Part shown: positions 17,281-25,092 of the stretch, in pieces
How positions within the stretch are numbered: the first letter of the stretch is position 1
How the letters are laid out: each line of letters opens with the position of its first letter
Assembly: GCA_016213245.1 (NCBI GenBank)
Contig: JACRBC010000055.1
Span: forward strand, 1 to 64,000
Source: Candidatus Solibacter usitatus
GTDB taxonomy: Bacteria; Acidobacteriota; Terriglobia; Bryobacterales; Bryobacteraceae
Length of the DNA: 64,000 nt
Reading direction: 5' to 3'
Notes under the pieces: generated by a model
The model's database searches: none
What the model was told of the DNA's origin: nothing
Seen by the model: the letters and a program-made list of their open reading frames with translations, nothing else
Translations under genes and position numbers: made by a program

Positions 17281-19008
17281 TTATCGCGACTCGCGGCGCA
17301 GCAGGCGGGGCAGCAGGATCATGGCGCCGCCGAAGAGCAGCAGCGAGACGGCGACGGCGTGGGTGCGGGCCTGCGGGAAGTCGTAGGCGATGAGCTTGTA
17401 GCCGCCGAGGATCATGATGGGGTAGACCAGCCAGCGGAACTCCTGGCGCGCCCAGCGGGATCCGGCCCAGGCCAGCAGGCAGGCTGAGGCGGTGAAGAAG
17501 CAGGTGCCGGCGACGGCAGAGAAGGAGTGCGAGGCGGCCAGGCCGGCGGCGGAGGCGGCCCACAGAGCGGACCAGTGGATGAGGCCGCCGGCGCCCCACA
17601 GGAACGTGGCGATGAGGACGACTCCGGCGGCGCGGGCGAAGGAGTCCTCGTCGAAGTCGCCGCCTTTGCGCACGACGATGCCGTAGCAGAGCGCGGCTGC
17701 CAGCGTGGTGGCCAGGAGCAGAGGCAGGCCGGCGGCGGCCTGTTGCGCTCCGCCGAAGAGCTGGAGAGCGGCGAAGGCGGGCAGACCGGACGAGACGGCG
17801 GCAAAGGCGAGGTAGGCGATGGAGTGAACCAGCAGCGTTCCGCGGCCGTGATGGGTGGCCATGGCGGCGCCGGTGACGGCCAGCGCGCACCAGACCGGAG
17901 ACCGCCACAGGCCGGGCAGCAGCACACGCAGTCCGGCGCTGACCAGCAGGACGCCGAAGGTGGAATAGGTGTAGAAGTTGCGGTCGTGGCCGGTGCGGCG
18001 GTCGAGCCAGGCGAAGGCGGCCAAATAGCAGGCGAGGCCGCCGCCGAGGAGGAAGACGGCGACGGCCAGGCCGGCGGCGCCGGCGCCCTGAGTGACACGC
18101 AGGGCGCCGGTGATGAGGATGACGAGAGCGGCGGCGGTCTGCCCCGTCTCGAAGAAGGAGATGTGCAGGCCGCGGACCAGGGTTCTGATCACTGTGCTGC
18201 TGAGGTAAACGGCGAGCAGCGCCCCCTGGAAGGCCAGGGTGACCAGAGGCGAGATGGGCGCGTAGCCCTCCGGCAGACCGCCTTCGCGGGTGACCAGGAA
18301 CATCATCAGCAGGACGGAGAGGTTGGTAATGAGGGCGGCGGCCCAGCGCAGGCCGAGCCAGTGGTCCCGGCAGGCGGAAAACTCGATGGAGGCGGCGATG
18401 AAGAGCAGGGCGGAGACGAAGGGGACCAGGTCGTGAGTAGCGATGATCAGCGCCACGGTGGTGGCGAGGCCTGCCATGGTGGTGATCCAGACAACGGGCG
18501 ACTTCTCGTGCTTCCAGGCGATGGCCATGCCGAGCGCGGCGAAGGCCGAAAGCACGGCGGCGGTGGCGGCATGGGGCAGGACGTGGAAGCGGACGGTGGT
18601 CTCCCAGAGCATGGGATAGAGAACCAGGACGGCGGTGAGGCCGTGCAGCGTGACGGCGAGGCGATTTCCGGCCGGGGTCCGCACCGCGCAATAGAGCCAC
18701 CAGGCGGCGTAGGCGACGGCGGCCAGAACGCCGGCCTGTGCCGGCAGCACCTGGTTTTCGGTGACGGCGCGCAGGAGGTAGGCGCCGCCCAGGCCGAGCA
18801 GGGCGCGGCCGAACAGTGCCATGGAGCCCTCCACCGGGGCGATGGTGCGGGCGGCGTCGAGGCCCCGAAGCGCCGGAAGCGCCATGTCCTCCTGCGGCTC
18901 GTGTGGCGCTGCAAGTTGAGAGTCGACCCGCGCTTCCAGGGCGGCCAGCCGCCGCTTGACCTCAGCCAACTCCCGGGCCAGGGCCTCGATCTGGTTGAAA
19001 GGTTGCAT
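17281..19008 (-). CDS. DUF2339-like polytopic membrane protein
   Basis: A 575-residue protein. The N-terminus (ALARELAEVKRRLAALEARV) is a short coiled coil. The remainder is a long series of about 14-16 hydrophobic helices, beginning with MALFGRALLGLGGAYLLRAV; this layout is typical of DUF2339 proteins. Function is unknown. It lies 34 bases downstream of the NrfD-type gene on the same strand, so it may be co-transcribed with the cytochrome/ferredoxin/NrfD module, although DUF2339 has no known redox role. No haem or metal motif is visible. Confidence 0.7.
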   Translation of the reverse strand: MQPFNQIEALARELAEVKRRLAALEARVDSQLAAPHEPQEDMALPALRGLDAARTIAPVEGSMALFGRALLGLGGAYLLRAVTENQVLPAQAGVLAAVAYAAWWLYCAVRTPAGNRLAVTLHGLTAVLVLYPMLWETTVRFHVLPHAATAAVLSAFAALGMAIAWKHEKSPVVWITTMAGLATTVALIIATHDLVPFVSALLFIAASIEFSACRDHWLGLRWAAALITNLSVLLMMFLVTREGGLPEGYAPISPLVTLAFQGALLAVYLSSTVIRTLVRGLHISFFETGQTAAALVILITGALRVTQGAGAAGLAVAVFLLGGGLACYLAAFAWLDRRTGHDRNFYTYSTFGVLLVSAGLRVLLPGLWRSPVWCALAVTGAAMATHHGRGTLLVHSIAYLAFAAVSSGLPAFAALQLFGGAQQAAAGLPLLLATTLAAALCYGIVVRKGGDFDEDSFARAAGVVLIATFLWGAGGLIHWSALWAASAAGLAASHSFSAVAGTCFFTASACLLAWAGSRWARQEFRWLVYPIMILGGYKLIAYDFPQARTHAVAVSLLLFGGAMILLPRLLRRESR

Positions 19009-19042
19009 GCGGCGTTTCCTTGTCTGGCGCCGCCGGACCCGG

Positions 19043-20221
19043 CTAGGAGACGTGGGTCTCGTGCTCGGACCACGGCGGGAGCAGTTTGACCAGCGCCCAC
19101 AGAATAAAGAACGGCAAGATGAGCAGGAAGAGCGCCGGTAGCAGGCCTTCCTTGGTGGCGAAGCCCATTTTGTAGGTGGTGTAGCCGAGGAAGCTCTTGG
19201 AGAAGAGCTGGCCGCCGATAACCACGTTCCAGCGCATGGCGAAGATGCCGATCAGCGTCAGTACGCTGGCCATGACGACCATGCCGCGCCGCGCCGTGTC
19301 GGTCAGCTTGATGACCTGCGTGAGAGCCAGCAGGGTGAGCGGGACCAGAGTGCCGAGAATGATCTGGATGACGATCTGCGAGTTGTAGAGCCGCGTGTGG
19401 ACCATGAAGTCGAGCGAGTGGAAGCTCTCGTCGGCCTCGTAAATGCGGTGGATCAGGTCGAGCATCTCGAGCGAGAAGTCGATGACGAAGGCGTAGAACA
19501 GATAGCGCGCGATAGTGTCCACGCAGACCTGGTCGATCTCGACATCGCGAATCCAGCAGATCACCACATAGAGCAGCAGCACGGCGGCGATGCCTGAGAC
19601 CATCGCCGAGAAGAGAAACACAATGGGCATCAGCGGCGTGGACCACCACGGGTTGGCCTTGATGGAGCCGAAGATGAAGCCGACGTAGCCGTGGAGGAGG
19701 AAGGCCGAGGGGATGCCGATGATGGTCAAGATCCAGCCGGCGCGCTCGTCCACGTGGCAGGCCGCGGGGCTGATGTTGTCCGAGCCGAGCGTGAGGGCCT
19801 TGTAGAGCCACCGCAGCGGGCCGGTGGTGGTCTTCGATAGCACAACGATCTCGCGCCGGTAGTCGAGCCAGATTTCCAAAAGCAGGACGACCATCAGGTA
19901 CCAGAGGTAGACAAAGCCGAACATCGCCATGGCCGATGAGGGGTGCGGCGTGAGGTACATCTCAAACGACCGCTCCGGGTGGCCGAGGTGCAATTGCAGG
20001 GGCAGCGGCGCCACCAGCAGGAAGCTCAACGCGGTGAGCAGCGCCAGGCGGTAGGTGGGTTTCACGGCGTCCACCTTGAACACACGCTCGAGCGATGCCA
20101 GGATGAATGCGCCGGCCACCAGGCCGGTGATGAACGGATAGAGCACAATGAGGATGCTCCACTGGAGCTCCACCTCATTGGGGTACATGAAGCCTTCGAC
20201 GCCCTGAAGTAGTGGTTCCAT
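19043..20221 (-). CDS. NrfD/PsrC/HybB-family quinone-interacting membrane subunit
   Basis: A 392-residue protein with about nine to ten membrane helices. Family landmarks are the N-terminal WSILIVLYPFITGLVAGAF, PLPLQLHLGHPERSFEMYLTP (the HPER loop near the quinone site), GIPSAFLLHGYVGFIFGSIK and NPWWSTPLMP. NrfD-type subunits pass electrons between quinones and a periplasmic Fe-S or haem subunit. It is the third gene of a leftward unit after a tetrahaem cytochrome and a four-cluster ferredoxin. With the hyp genes next door, a HybB-like role in respiratory hydrogen oxidation is likely but unproven. Confidence 0.88.
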   Translation of the reverse strand: MEPLLQGVEGFMYPNEVELQWSILIVLYPFITGLVAGAFILASLERVFKVDAVKPTYRLALLTALSFLLVAPLPLQLHLGHPERSFEMYLTPHPSSAMAMFGFVYLWYLMVVLLLEIWLDYRREIVVLSKTTTGPLRWLYKALTLGSDNISPAACHVDERAGWILTIIGIPSAFLLHGYVGFIFGSIKANPWWSTPLMPIVFLFSAMVSGIAAVLLLYVVICWIRDVEIDQVCVDTIARYLFYAFVIDFSLEMLDLIHRIYEADESFHSLDFMVHTRLYNSQIVIQIILGTLVPLTLLALTQVIKLTDTARRGMVVMASVLTLIGIFAMRWNVVIGGQLFSKSFLGYTTYKMGFATKEGLLPALFLLILPFFILWALVKLLPPWSEHETHVS

Positions 20222-20233
20222 GAATGATCTCCT

Positions 20234-20998
20234 CTAGCGAACCGAGCCGTCGAGGCCCTTGTAGTAGACCTTGGATCCGGTAGCCATCTGCGGTTTCAGC
20301 ACCTGGACGGAGTTGTCGCGCAGGAACTCGTGGACCGGATCCTGGGGGTCCTTCAGGTCGGCGAGCTGCCGCGCCCCGGTGGGGCAGGATTCGCAGCAGG
20401 CCGTGGTCAGGCCCTGCGTGATGCGGTGGTAGCAGAGGCTGCACTTTTCCACCGTCTCGGTCTCCGGATTGATGAAACGGCAGCCGTACGGGCACGCCTG
20501 CACGCAGTAGCGGCACCCCAGGCAGTATTGCGTGTCGACCAGCACCACGCCGTCGGGGCTCTCAAAGGTGGCGCCCACGGGGCAGACCTGCACGCACGGC
20601 GAGTGCGCGCAATGGTTGCAGATCTTGGGGACGAAGAAGGCTTTGGCGCCGGAGCGGTACTTCTCGGGGAAGCCCTCGCGGCCGCCTTCAGGGGAGTCCA
20701 CTTCGGGCTGCTCGGCGGTCCAGTCCTTGACGTAGTAGCGTTCGATCCAGGTGCGGTAGAAGCCCTGGGGGACATCGTTTTCAGCCGCGCACCCGCGGAC
20801 GCAGTTGCCGCAGCCGATGCACTTGCCGATGTCGATGGTCATCGCCCACCAGTGGTCCCGCATGCGGTACTTGGGGTCGGCCACGGCGGCGGAGGAGGTC
20901 TCGCCCCGCAGGGCTTCCAGTCCCGCCGCGGCTGCCGCGGTGAGGATGATGAACTTTCCGGACTGCTCCAATACTTCGCGACGTGTCGAATCAGACAT
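20234..20998 (-). CDS. Tat-exported ferredoxin-like subunit with four Fe-S clusters (HybA/NrfC type)
   Basis: A 254-residue protein. The N-terminus STRREVLEQSG plus ILTAAAAAGLEAL is a Tat-type signal. Cysteine groups appear in order: CIGCGNCVRGC, CNHCAHSPCVQVCP, CLGCRYCVQACPYGC, and CSLC...CCESCP, giving four [4Fe-4S] clusters as in HybA, NrfC, PsrB and DmsB. It would sit on the outer face of the inner membrane and bridge the tetrahaem cytochrome (gene upstream, 18-base gap) and the NrfD subunit (downstream, 12-base gap). There is no clear C-terminal membrane helix, unlike some HybA proteins. Confidence 0.9.
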   Translation of the reverse strand: MSDSTRREVLEQSGKFIILTAAAAAGLEALRGETSSAAVADPKYRMRDHWWAMTIDIGKCIGCGNCVRGCAAENDVPQGFYRTWIERYYVKDWTAEQPEVDSPEGGREGFPEKYRSGAKAFFVPKICNHCAHSPCVQVCPVGATFESPDGVVLVDTQYCLGCRYCVQACPYGCRFINPETETVEKCSLCYHRITQGLTTACCESCPTGARQLADLKDPQDPVHEFLRDNSVQVLKPQMATGSKVYYKGLDGSVR

Positions 20999-21016
20999 TG
21001 TCTTGTGCCTCCGGGT

Positions 21017-21481
21017 TCATATCTTCGGGGCGTGCGCCTGATGGCAGGCGTTGCAGGGGCTGCCGCCGGAGTGAGTCTTGGTGACCACCTGGGGGAAACC
21101 CTTGGGTTTGGCGACGTTCGCCTCATGGCAGCGGGCGCACAAAACGGCCGTGTCCGGCAGCGCCGGCTTGGCGGCTTTCGGATCGCCGGCGTTGGCGTGT
21201 TTGGCCTGCGGACCGTGGCACGCCTCGCAGGCCACGCCGGCATGCTTACCGGTCTTGCGCTTAGCCACCACCTCGTCGTGACATCCGGCGCAGACCTCCT
21301 GCCCGGCGAAGCGGATGGGGTGCTTGCGGTTGTCATCCATCGCCCCGGGGCGGAAGTGCCCGTAGTGGCCGAAGTCCTTCGGGATGATGACCTGGCGCAC
21401 GGCCACGAACAGTACCGTGCCGGCGGCAAAGATGACCAGGGGGCGGATCAGATGGCCCGCGTCCCGCATAGTCTGCTTCAT
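21017..21481 (-). CDS. Membrane-anchored tetrahaem cytochrome c
   Basis: A 154-residue protein. A single hydrophobic helix (LIRPLVIFAAGTVLFVAVRQV) acts as an uncleaved anchor. The rest carries four haem-binding motifs: CAGCH, CEACH, CARCH and CNACH. Extra His residues (GHYGHF, KTHSGG) could be the distal ligands. The spacing is like small cytochrome c7/c3-class or NapC-related proteins. As first gene of the cytochrome-ferredoxin-NrfD unit it probably exchanges electrons with the ferredoxin subunit in the periplasm. A 243-base gap separates it from hypB, so this module may have its own promoter. Confidence 0.88.
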   Translation of the reverse strand: MKQTMRDAGHLIRPLVIFAAGTVLFVAVRQVIIPKDFGHYGHFRPGAMDDNRKHPIRFAGQEVCAGCHDEVVAKRKTGKHAGVACEACHGPQAKHANAGDPKAAKPALPDTAVLCARCHEANVAKPKGFPQVVTKTHSGGSPCNACHQAHAPKI

Positions 21482-21610
21482 GGACGACTCCTCATGGCCG
21501 TCAGAGTTAGCACTTGACCTGCCAGATGGCCCGAGTGTACGAAAAATTCCAGATAAGGAGAGAAAAAGAGGCGAAAGACGTTTGTTTCCGCAACATCCGG
21601 CCCCCTGGGC

Positions 21611-21684
21611 GGGTCATGGTGGGGGTCAGCGGCTCAGCACGCGTGTGCGGGATTTGACCCACCCCGGGCCGGAAGCTTGACCCA
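21611..21684. repeat. Cluster of direct and inverted TGACCC repeats
   Basis: GGGTCA occurs at 21611-21616 and 21623-21628. The complementary TTGACCCA occurs at 21654-21661 and 21677-21684. The four sites lie within 74 bases in the 243-base gap between hypB and the cytochrome gene. Such paired terminal repeats resemble ends of IS21-type elements, but could also be an operator array. No transposase frame is present. Confidence 0.4.
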
Positions 21685-21724
21685 GAGGTGCGTGAATCAG
21701 CGCAAGAGCGCGGTTTGAAGGAGT

Positions 21725-22378
21725 TTACGCGAGCCGCGCCCGCACCCAGGCGACCCAGGCGTCCAGCCCCTCGCCGCTGCGGCAGGAGACGGGGAAGGTG
21801 ACCAGGCCGGGATTGAGGGTCTGTACGCCGCGCGTGAAATAGTCGAGCCGGAAGTCGGTGTACGGGATGAGGTCGATCTTGTTGACGAGCAGGACGCCGA
21901 CGCCGGAGTACATCTTGGGGTACTTGTAGGGCTTGTCGTCGCCTTCCGGAACGGAGGCGACCAGGACGTTGAGGTGCGCGCCCAGCGACCAGGACGACGG
22001 GCAGACCAGGTTGCCGACGTTTTCGATGAGGAGCAGCCGGACGCCGTCGAGGTCGATCAGGCCGAGGGCGTCGCGCACCATGGCCGCCTCCAGGTGGCAC
22101 TTGCCGCCGGTATTGACGTGCACCGAGCGCGCGCCGGCGCGCTGGGAGCGCTCGGCGTCAAACGCCGCTTCCGACGTGTCGCCGTTGATCATGGCGACGC
22201 CGCAGTCCGGCTTCAAAGCGGCGACCGTGCGCTCCACCAGCGACGTCTTGCCCGCGCCGGGCGAGGCCATCAGGTTGAGCGCCAGGATGCGGCGCGAATC
22301 CAGAAGCGCGCGGGTTTGGGCGGCGATGGAGTCGTTGGCCGAGAGGACCTTCTCGACGACGGGGATGCGGGTGGTCAT
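21725..22378 (-). CDS. hypB: Hydrogenase nickel-insertion GTPase HypB
   Basis: A 217-residue SIMIBI GTPase that hands nickel to the [NiFe] hydrogenase large subunit together with HypA. Motifs are the P-loop ASPGAGKTS, MINGDTSEAAFDAER, the metal-site VNTGGKCHLEAAMV, IENVGNLVCP (Switch II), VPEGDDKPYKYPKM and NKIDLIPY. The N-terminal CxxCGC nickel motif and His-rich stretch of some HypBs are absent; the protein starts right before the GTPase domain. Its ATG overlaps the hypA stop (ATGA). It is the last gene of the hyp cluster. Confidence 0.95.
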   Translation of the reverse strand: MTTRIPVVEKVLSANDSIAAQTRALLDSRRILALNLMASPGAGKTSLVERTVAALKPDCGVAMINGDTSEAAFDAERSQRAGARSVHVNTGGKCHLEAAMVRDALGLIDLDGVRLLLIENVGNLVCPSSWSLGAHLNVLVASVPEGDDKPYKYPKMYSGVGVLLVNKIDLIPYTDFRLDYFTRGVQTLNPGLVTFPVSCRSGEGLDAWVAWVRARLA

Positions 22379-22716
22379 TCTGGAGTGGAGACCTCGATGG
22401 ATTCAACGTAGCACTCGCGGCCGCCGTGCGGCATGGCGTGGGCGGAGCCGCAGAGGGGGCAGAGGAAGTCCTGCTGGCGGACGGAGAAGGGCTTCTGGCA
22501 GTCGAGGCAGAAGAGCGTGCCGGGCTCCCGCTTAAAGTGCAGCGTGGCGGATTCGGCCACGGTGCCGCGCGAGAGCTCATCCCAGAAGAGCTGGATGGAG
22601 TCGTCCACGTAGGCGGAGAGTTCGCCGATCACCAGGTGGACATCGGTGACGCGCGCGCCGGCGGCGTGATTCAGCACGATACCGAGGATGGACTCGGTGA
22701 TGGAGAGCTCGTGCAT
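22375..22716 (-). CDS. hypA: Hydrogenase nickel metallochaperone HypA
   Basis: A 113-residue protein. It begins MHELSITESIL, in which His2 and Glu3 bind nickel. The zinc loop is CLDC...CPLC. Length and motifs match HypA exactly. It delivers nickel to HypB and the hydrogenase large-subunit precursor. It lies six bases downstream of hypE and overlaps hypB by four bases. Confidence 0.95.
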   Translation of the reverse strand: MHELSITESILGIVLNHAAGARVTDVHLVIGELSAYVDDSIQLFWDELSRGTVAESATLHFKREPGTLFCLDCQKPFSVRQQDFLCPLCGSAHAMPHGGRECYVESIEVSTPE

Positions 22717-22722
22717 GGGAGG

Positions 22723-23742
22723 TCAGCAGATTCTCGGCAGTTGTTCACCGCTGAGCAGGTCGATGATGCGCGAGCCGCCGATGGGAGACTCCATCGTGAC
22801 CAGCGGCTCGCCGAGGCGCTCGACGTGGCCGATGATGGACGCCGCCGGCAGAATGCTGATGGCCTGGTCGGCCTGGTCGGCCGGCAGGAAGGCCACGAAA
22901 CGGCCCTCGTTGGCGACGTAGAGCGGATCGAGGCCGAGAATCTCGCAGGCGGCGCGCACGTCCTGGCGCGTCTGGATGGCGGACTCGGTGAGGCCCAAGC
23001 GGGCGCGGGCGCTGAGCGAGATCTCGACCAGGGCGGAGGCCAGCCCGCCGCGCGTGAGATCGCGCAGGCAGCGCAGTTGAATGCCGCCGCCGAGCAGCGC
23101 CTGGACCTCGCCGGCCACCGGCGCCGAGTCCGAGGTGATGTCGCTTTCAAACTGCAGCCCTTCGCGCGAGCTCATGATGGCCATGCCGTGGCGGCCGATG
23201 TCGCCGGAGAGCAGAATGGCGTCGCCGGCCCGGATGGAGGCTGGCTCCAGCACCAGCGCGTGTTCGAAAAAGCCGATACCGGAGGTGTTGATGTAGAGGC
23301 CGTCGGCCTTGCCGCGCTCCACCACCTTGGTGTCGCCGGTGACGATGCGCACGCCGCAGGCGCGGGCCGCCGCCGCCATGGATTCGACCACGCGCCACAA
23401 CGTCTCCATCGGCAGGCCCTCTTCCAGAATGAAGGCGGCGGAAAGAGAGTGCGGCGTCGCTCCGCTCATGGCCAGGTCGTTGACCGTGCCGTGCACGGCC
23501 ATGGAGCCGATGTCGCCGCCTGGGAAGAAGAGCGGCGTGACGACGAAGCTGTCGGTGGTGAAGGCCAGGCGCGAGCCGGAGACGGCCAGCACGGCGGAGT
23601 CGGTGTCGCTCTGCGGATCGAAGGCGGCAGCGAACAGTTGCTGGATGAGGTTGCGCATCAGCCGGCCGCCGCCGCCGTGCGCCATCAGCACATGCGGATA
23701 GGTGGTGAGGGGAATGGGGCAGGAGAGCGTGAAATCAGGCAT
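22723..23742 (-). CDS. hypE: Hydrogenase maturation protein HypE (carbamoyl dehydratase)
   Basis: A 339-residue protein of the AIR-synthase/PurM fold. Visible are [64 protein letters not shown] and [12 protein letters not shown]. It ends in PRIC, the conserved C-terminal cysteine on which the carbamoyl group from HypF is dehydrated to a thiocyanate, the source of the active-site CN ligands. I use ATG 23742, eight bases inside the hypD end; the longer frame to 23847 is inside hypD. Coupled with hypD upstream and hypA downstream. Confidence 0.95.
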   Translation of the reverse strand: MPDFTLSCPIPLTTYPHVLMAHGGGGRLMRNLIQQLFAAAFDPQSDTDSAVLAVSGSRLAFTTDSFVVTPLFFPGGDIGSMAVHGTVNDLAMSGATPHSLSAAFILEEGLPMETLWRVVESMAAAARACGVRIVTGDTKVVERGKADGLYINTSGIGFFEHALVLEPASIRAGDAILLSGDIGRHGMAIMSSREGLQFESDITSDSAPVAGEVQALLGGGIQLRCLRDLTRGGLASALVEISLSARARLGLTESAIQTRQDVRAACEILGLDPLYVANEGRFVAFLPADQADQAISILPAASIIGHVERLGEPLVTMESPIGGSRIIDLLSGEQLPRIC

Positions 23743-24823
23743 GAGGCTTGTACCTGTAATAGGCCGAGCAGGCGCCTTCGGTTGAGACCATGGTGGCGCC
23801 GAGCGGCGACTCGGGCGTGCAGCGCGTGCCGAAGGCCGGGCACTCATTGGGCTTCTTCACGCCGCGCAGGATCTGGCCGCTGATGCACTCGGCGGGCTCG
23901 TCCACCTCGCCGGTGAGCAGCGTGAAACGGTTCTCGGCGTCGTACTCGGACCACGACTCCCGCAGCCGCAGGCCGCTTTGGGGGATTTCGCCGATGCCGC
24001 GCCACTTGCGCGGCGAGATCTCGAAGACCTCGCGGACCGAGGCGCGCGCGGGTTCGTTGCCCTGGCGGCGCACGGCGCGCGCGTACTGGTTTTCCACCTC
24101 CGCGCGGCCCTCCTCCAGTTGCCGGACGCAGAGATAGATGCCTTGCAGAATGTCGAGCGGCTCGAAGCCGGTGACCACGATGGGCACGCCGTAGCGGGCC
24201 GCGAGCGGCTCGTACTCCTCGTAGCCCTCCACCGTGCAGACGTGCCCGGCGGCCAGGAAACCCTGCACGCGGCATTCGGGCGACGCGAGTATCGCCTCGA
24301 TGGCCGGCGGCACCAGCACGTGCGAGACCAGGATGGAGAAGTTGGCGACGCCGCTGCCGCGCGCATGGCGCACGGCCATGGCGTTGGCCGGCGCGGTGGT
24401 CTCAAAGCCGACGGCGAAGAAGACCACCTGCCGCTGCGGGTTGCGCCGCGCCAGCTCCACCGCCTCCAGCGGCGAGTAGACGATGCGCACATCGCCGCCC
24501 TGGGCCTTCACCGAGAGCAGATCGGTGCTGGAGCCGGGAACGCGCAGCATGTCGCCGAACGAGGTGAAGATCACCTCCGGCCGGCGGGCGAGCTCAATGG
24601 CTTTGTCGATCTGCTCCAGCGGCGTGACGCAGACCGGGCAGCCGGGGCCGTGCAGCAGCGTGATGGCGGGCGGCAGGAGCTGATCGATGCCGAAGCGCAG
24701 AATGGAATGCGTCTGGCCGCCGCAGACCTCCATGATGCGCCACTCGCGAGTGGTGACGGCGTGGAGCGCGGCGGAGAGCTCGCGGGCGGCGGCCGGATCG
24801 CGGAACTCGTCCAGGTACTTCAT
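23735..24823 (-). CDS. hypD: Hydrogenase maturation scaffold HypD
   Basis: A 362-residue Fe-S protein that, with HypC, is the scaffold on which Fe(CN)2CO is assembled. Conserved blocks are [50 protein letters not shown] and the C-terminal cluster cysteines in CPAFGTRC and [10 protein letters not shown]. The start is ATG 24823, overlapping the hypC stop (ATGA); the extension to 25090 is antisense-like. Confidence 0.95.
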   Translation of the reverse strand: MKYLDEFRDPAAARELSAALHAVTTREWRIMEVCGGQTHSILRFGIDQLLPPAITLLHGPGCPVCVTPLEQIDKAIELARRPEVIFTSFGDMLRVPGSSTDLLSVKAQGGDVRIVYSPLEAVELARRNPQRQVVFFAVGFETTAPANAMAVRHARGSGVANFSILVSHVLVPPAIEAILASPECRVQGFLAAGHVCTVEGYEEYEPLAARYGVPIVVTGFEPLDILQGIYLCVRQLEEGRAEVENQYARAVRRQGNEPARASVREVFEISPRKWRGIGEIPQSGLRLRESWSEYDAENRFTLLTGEVDEPAECISGQILRGVKKPNECPAFGTRCTPESPLGATMVSTEGACSAYYRYKPHA

Positions 24824-25092
24824 GCCGCCTCGCCGCCGGGTGCGTCGTCGATTGTTTCTGCGCCGGCCGGCTCCAACTGGCGGAGCAGTTCCAGCGTCTT
24901 CTGTGCCTCTTCTTCGTCCACCGTGTTGAGGGCGAAGCCGACGTGGACCAGAACGTAGTCGCCGGGCACGGCTTCGGGCGTGTAGGCGAGCGAGACCTCC
25001 TTGATCACGCCGCCGAACGACACGCGCGCCATGCGCGTGATTGGGTCGTCGCCGGTGATGTCGACGATCTGGCCGGGAACGGCTAAGCACAT
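24820..25092 (-). CDS. hypC: Hydrogenase maturation chaperone HypC
   Basis: A 90-residue protein starting [15 protein letters not shown]. Cys2 binds the iron of the nascent cofactor. [21 protein letters not shown] follows the family's GDYVxVHVGFAxxxxDxxEA pattern. It overlaps the end of hypF by ten bases and the start of hypD by four. HypC carries Fe(CN)2CO from HypD to the hydrogenase large subunit. Confidence 0.95.
   Translation of the reverse strand: MCLAVPGQIVDITGDDPITRMARVSFGGVIKEVSLAYTPEAVPGDYVLVHVGFALNTVDEEEAQKTLELLRQLEPAGAETIDDAPGGEAA

Noticed and set aside
17527..19089. 520-residue plus-strand open frame
   Set aside because: It is antisense to the DUF2339-like gene, whose membrane helices are clear. 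It is Gly/Glu-rich with no motif.
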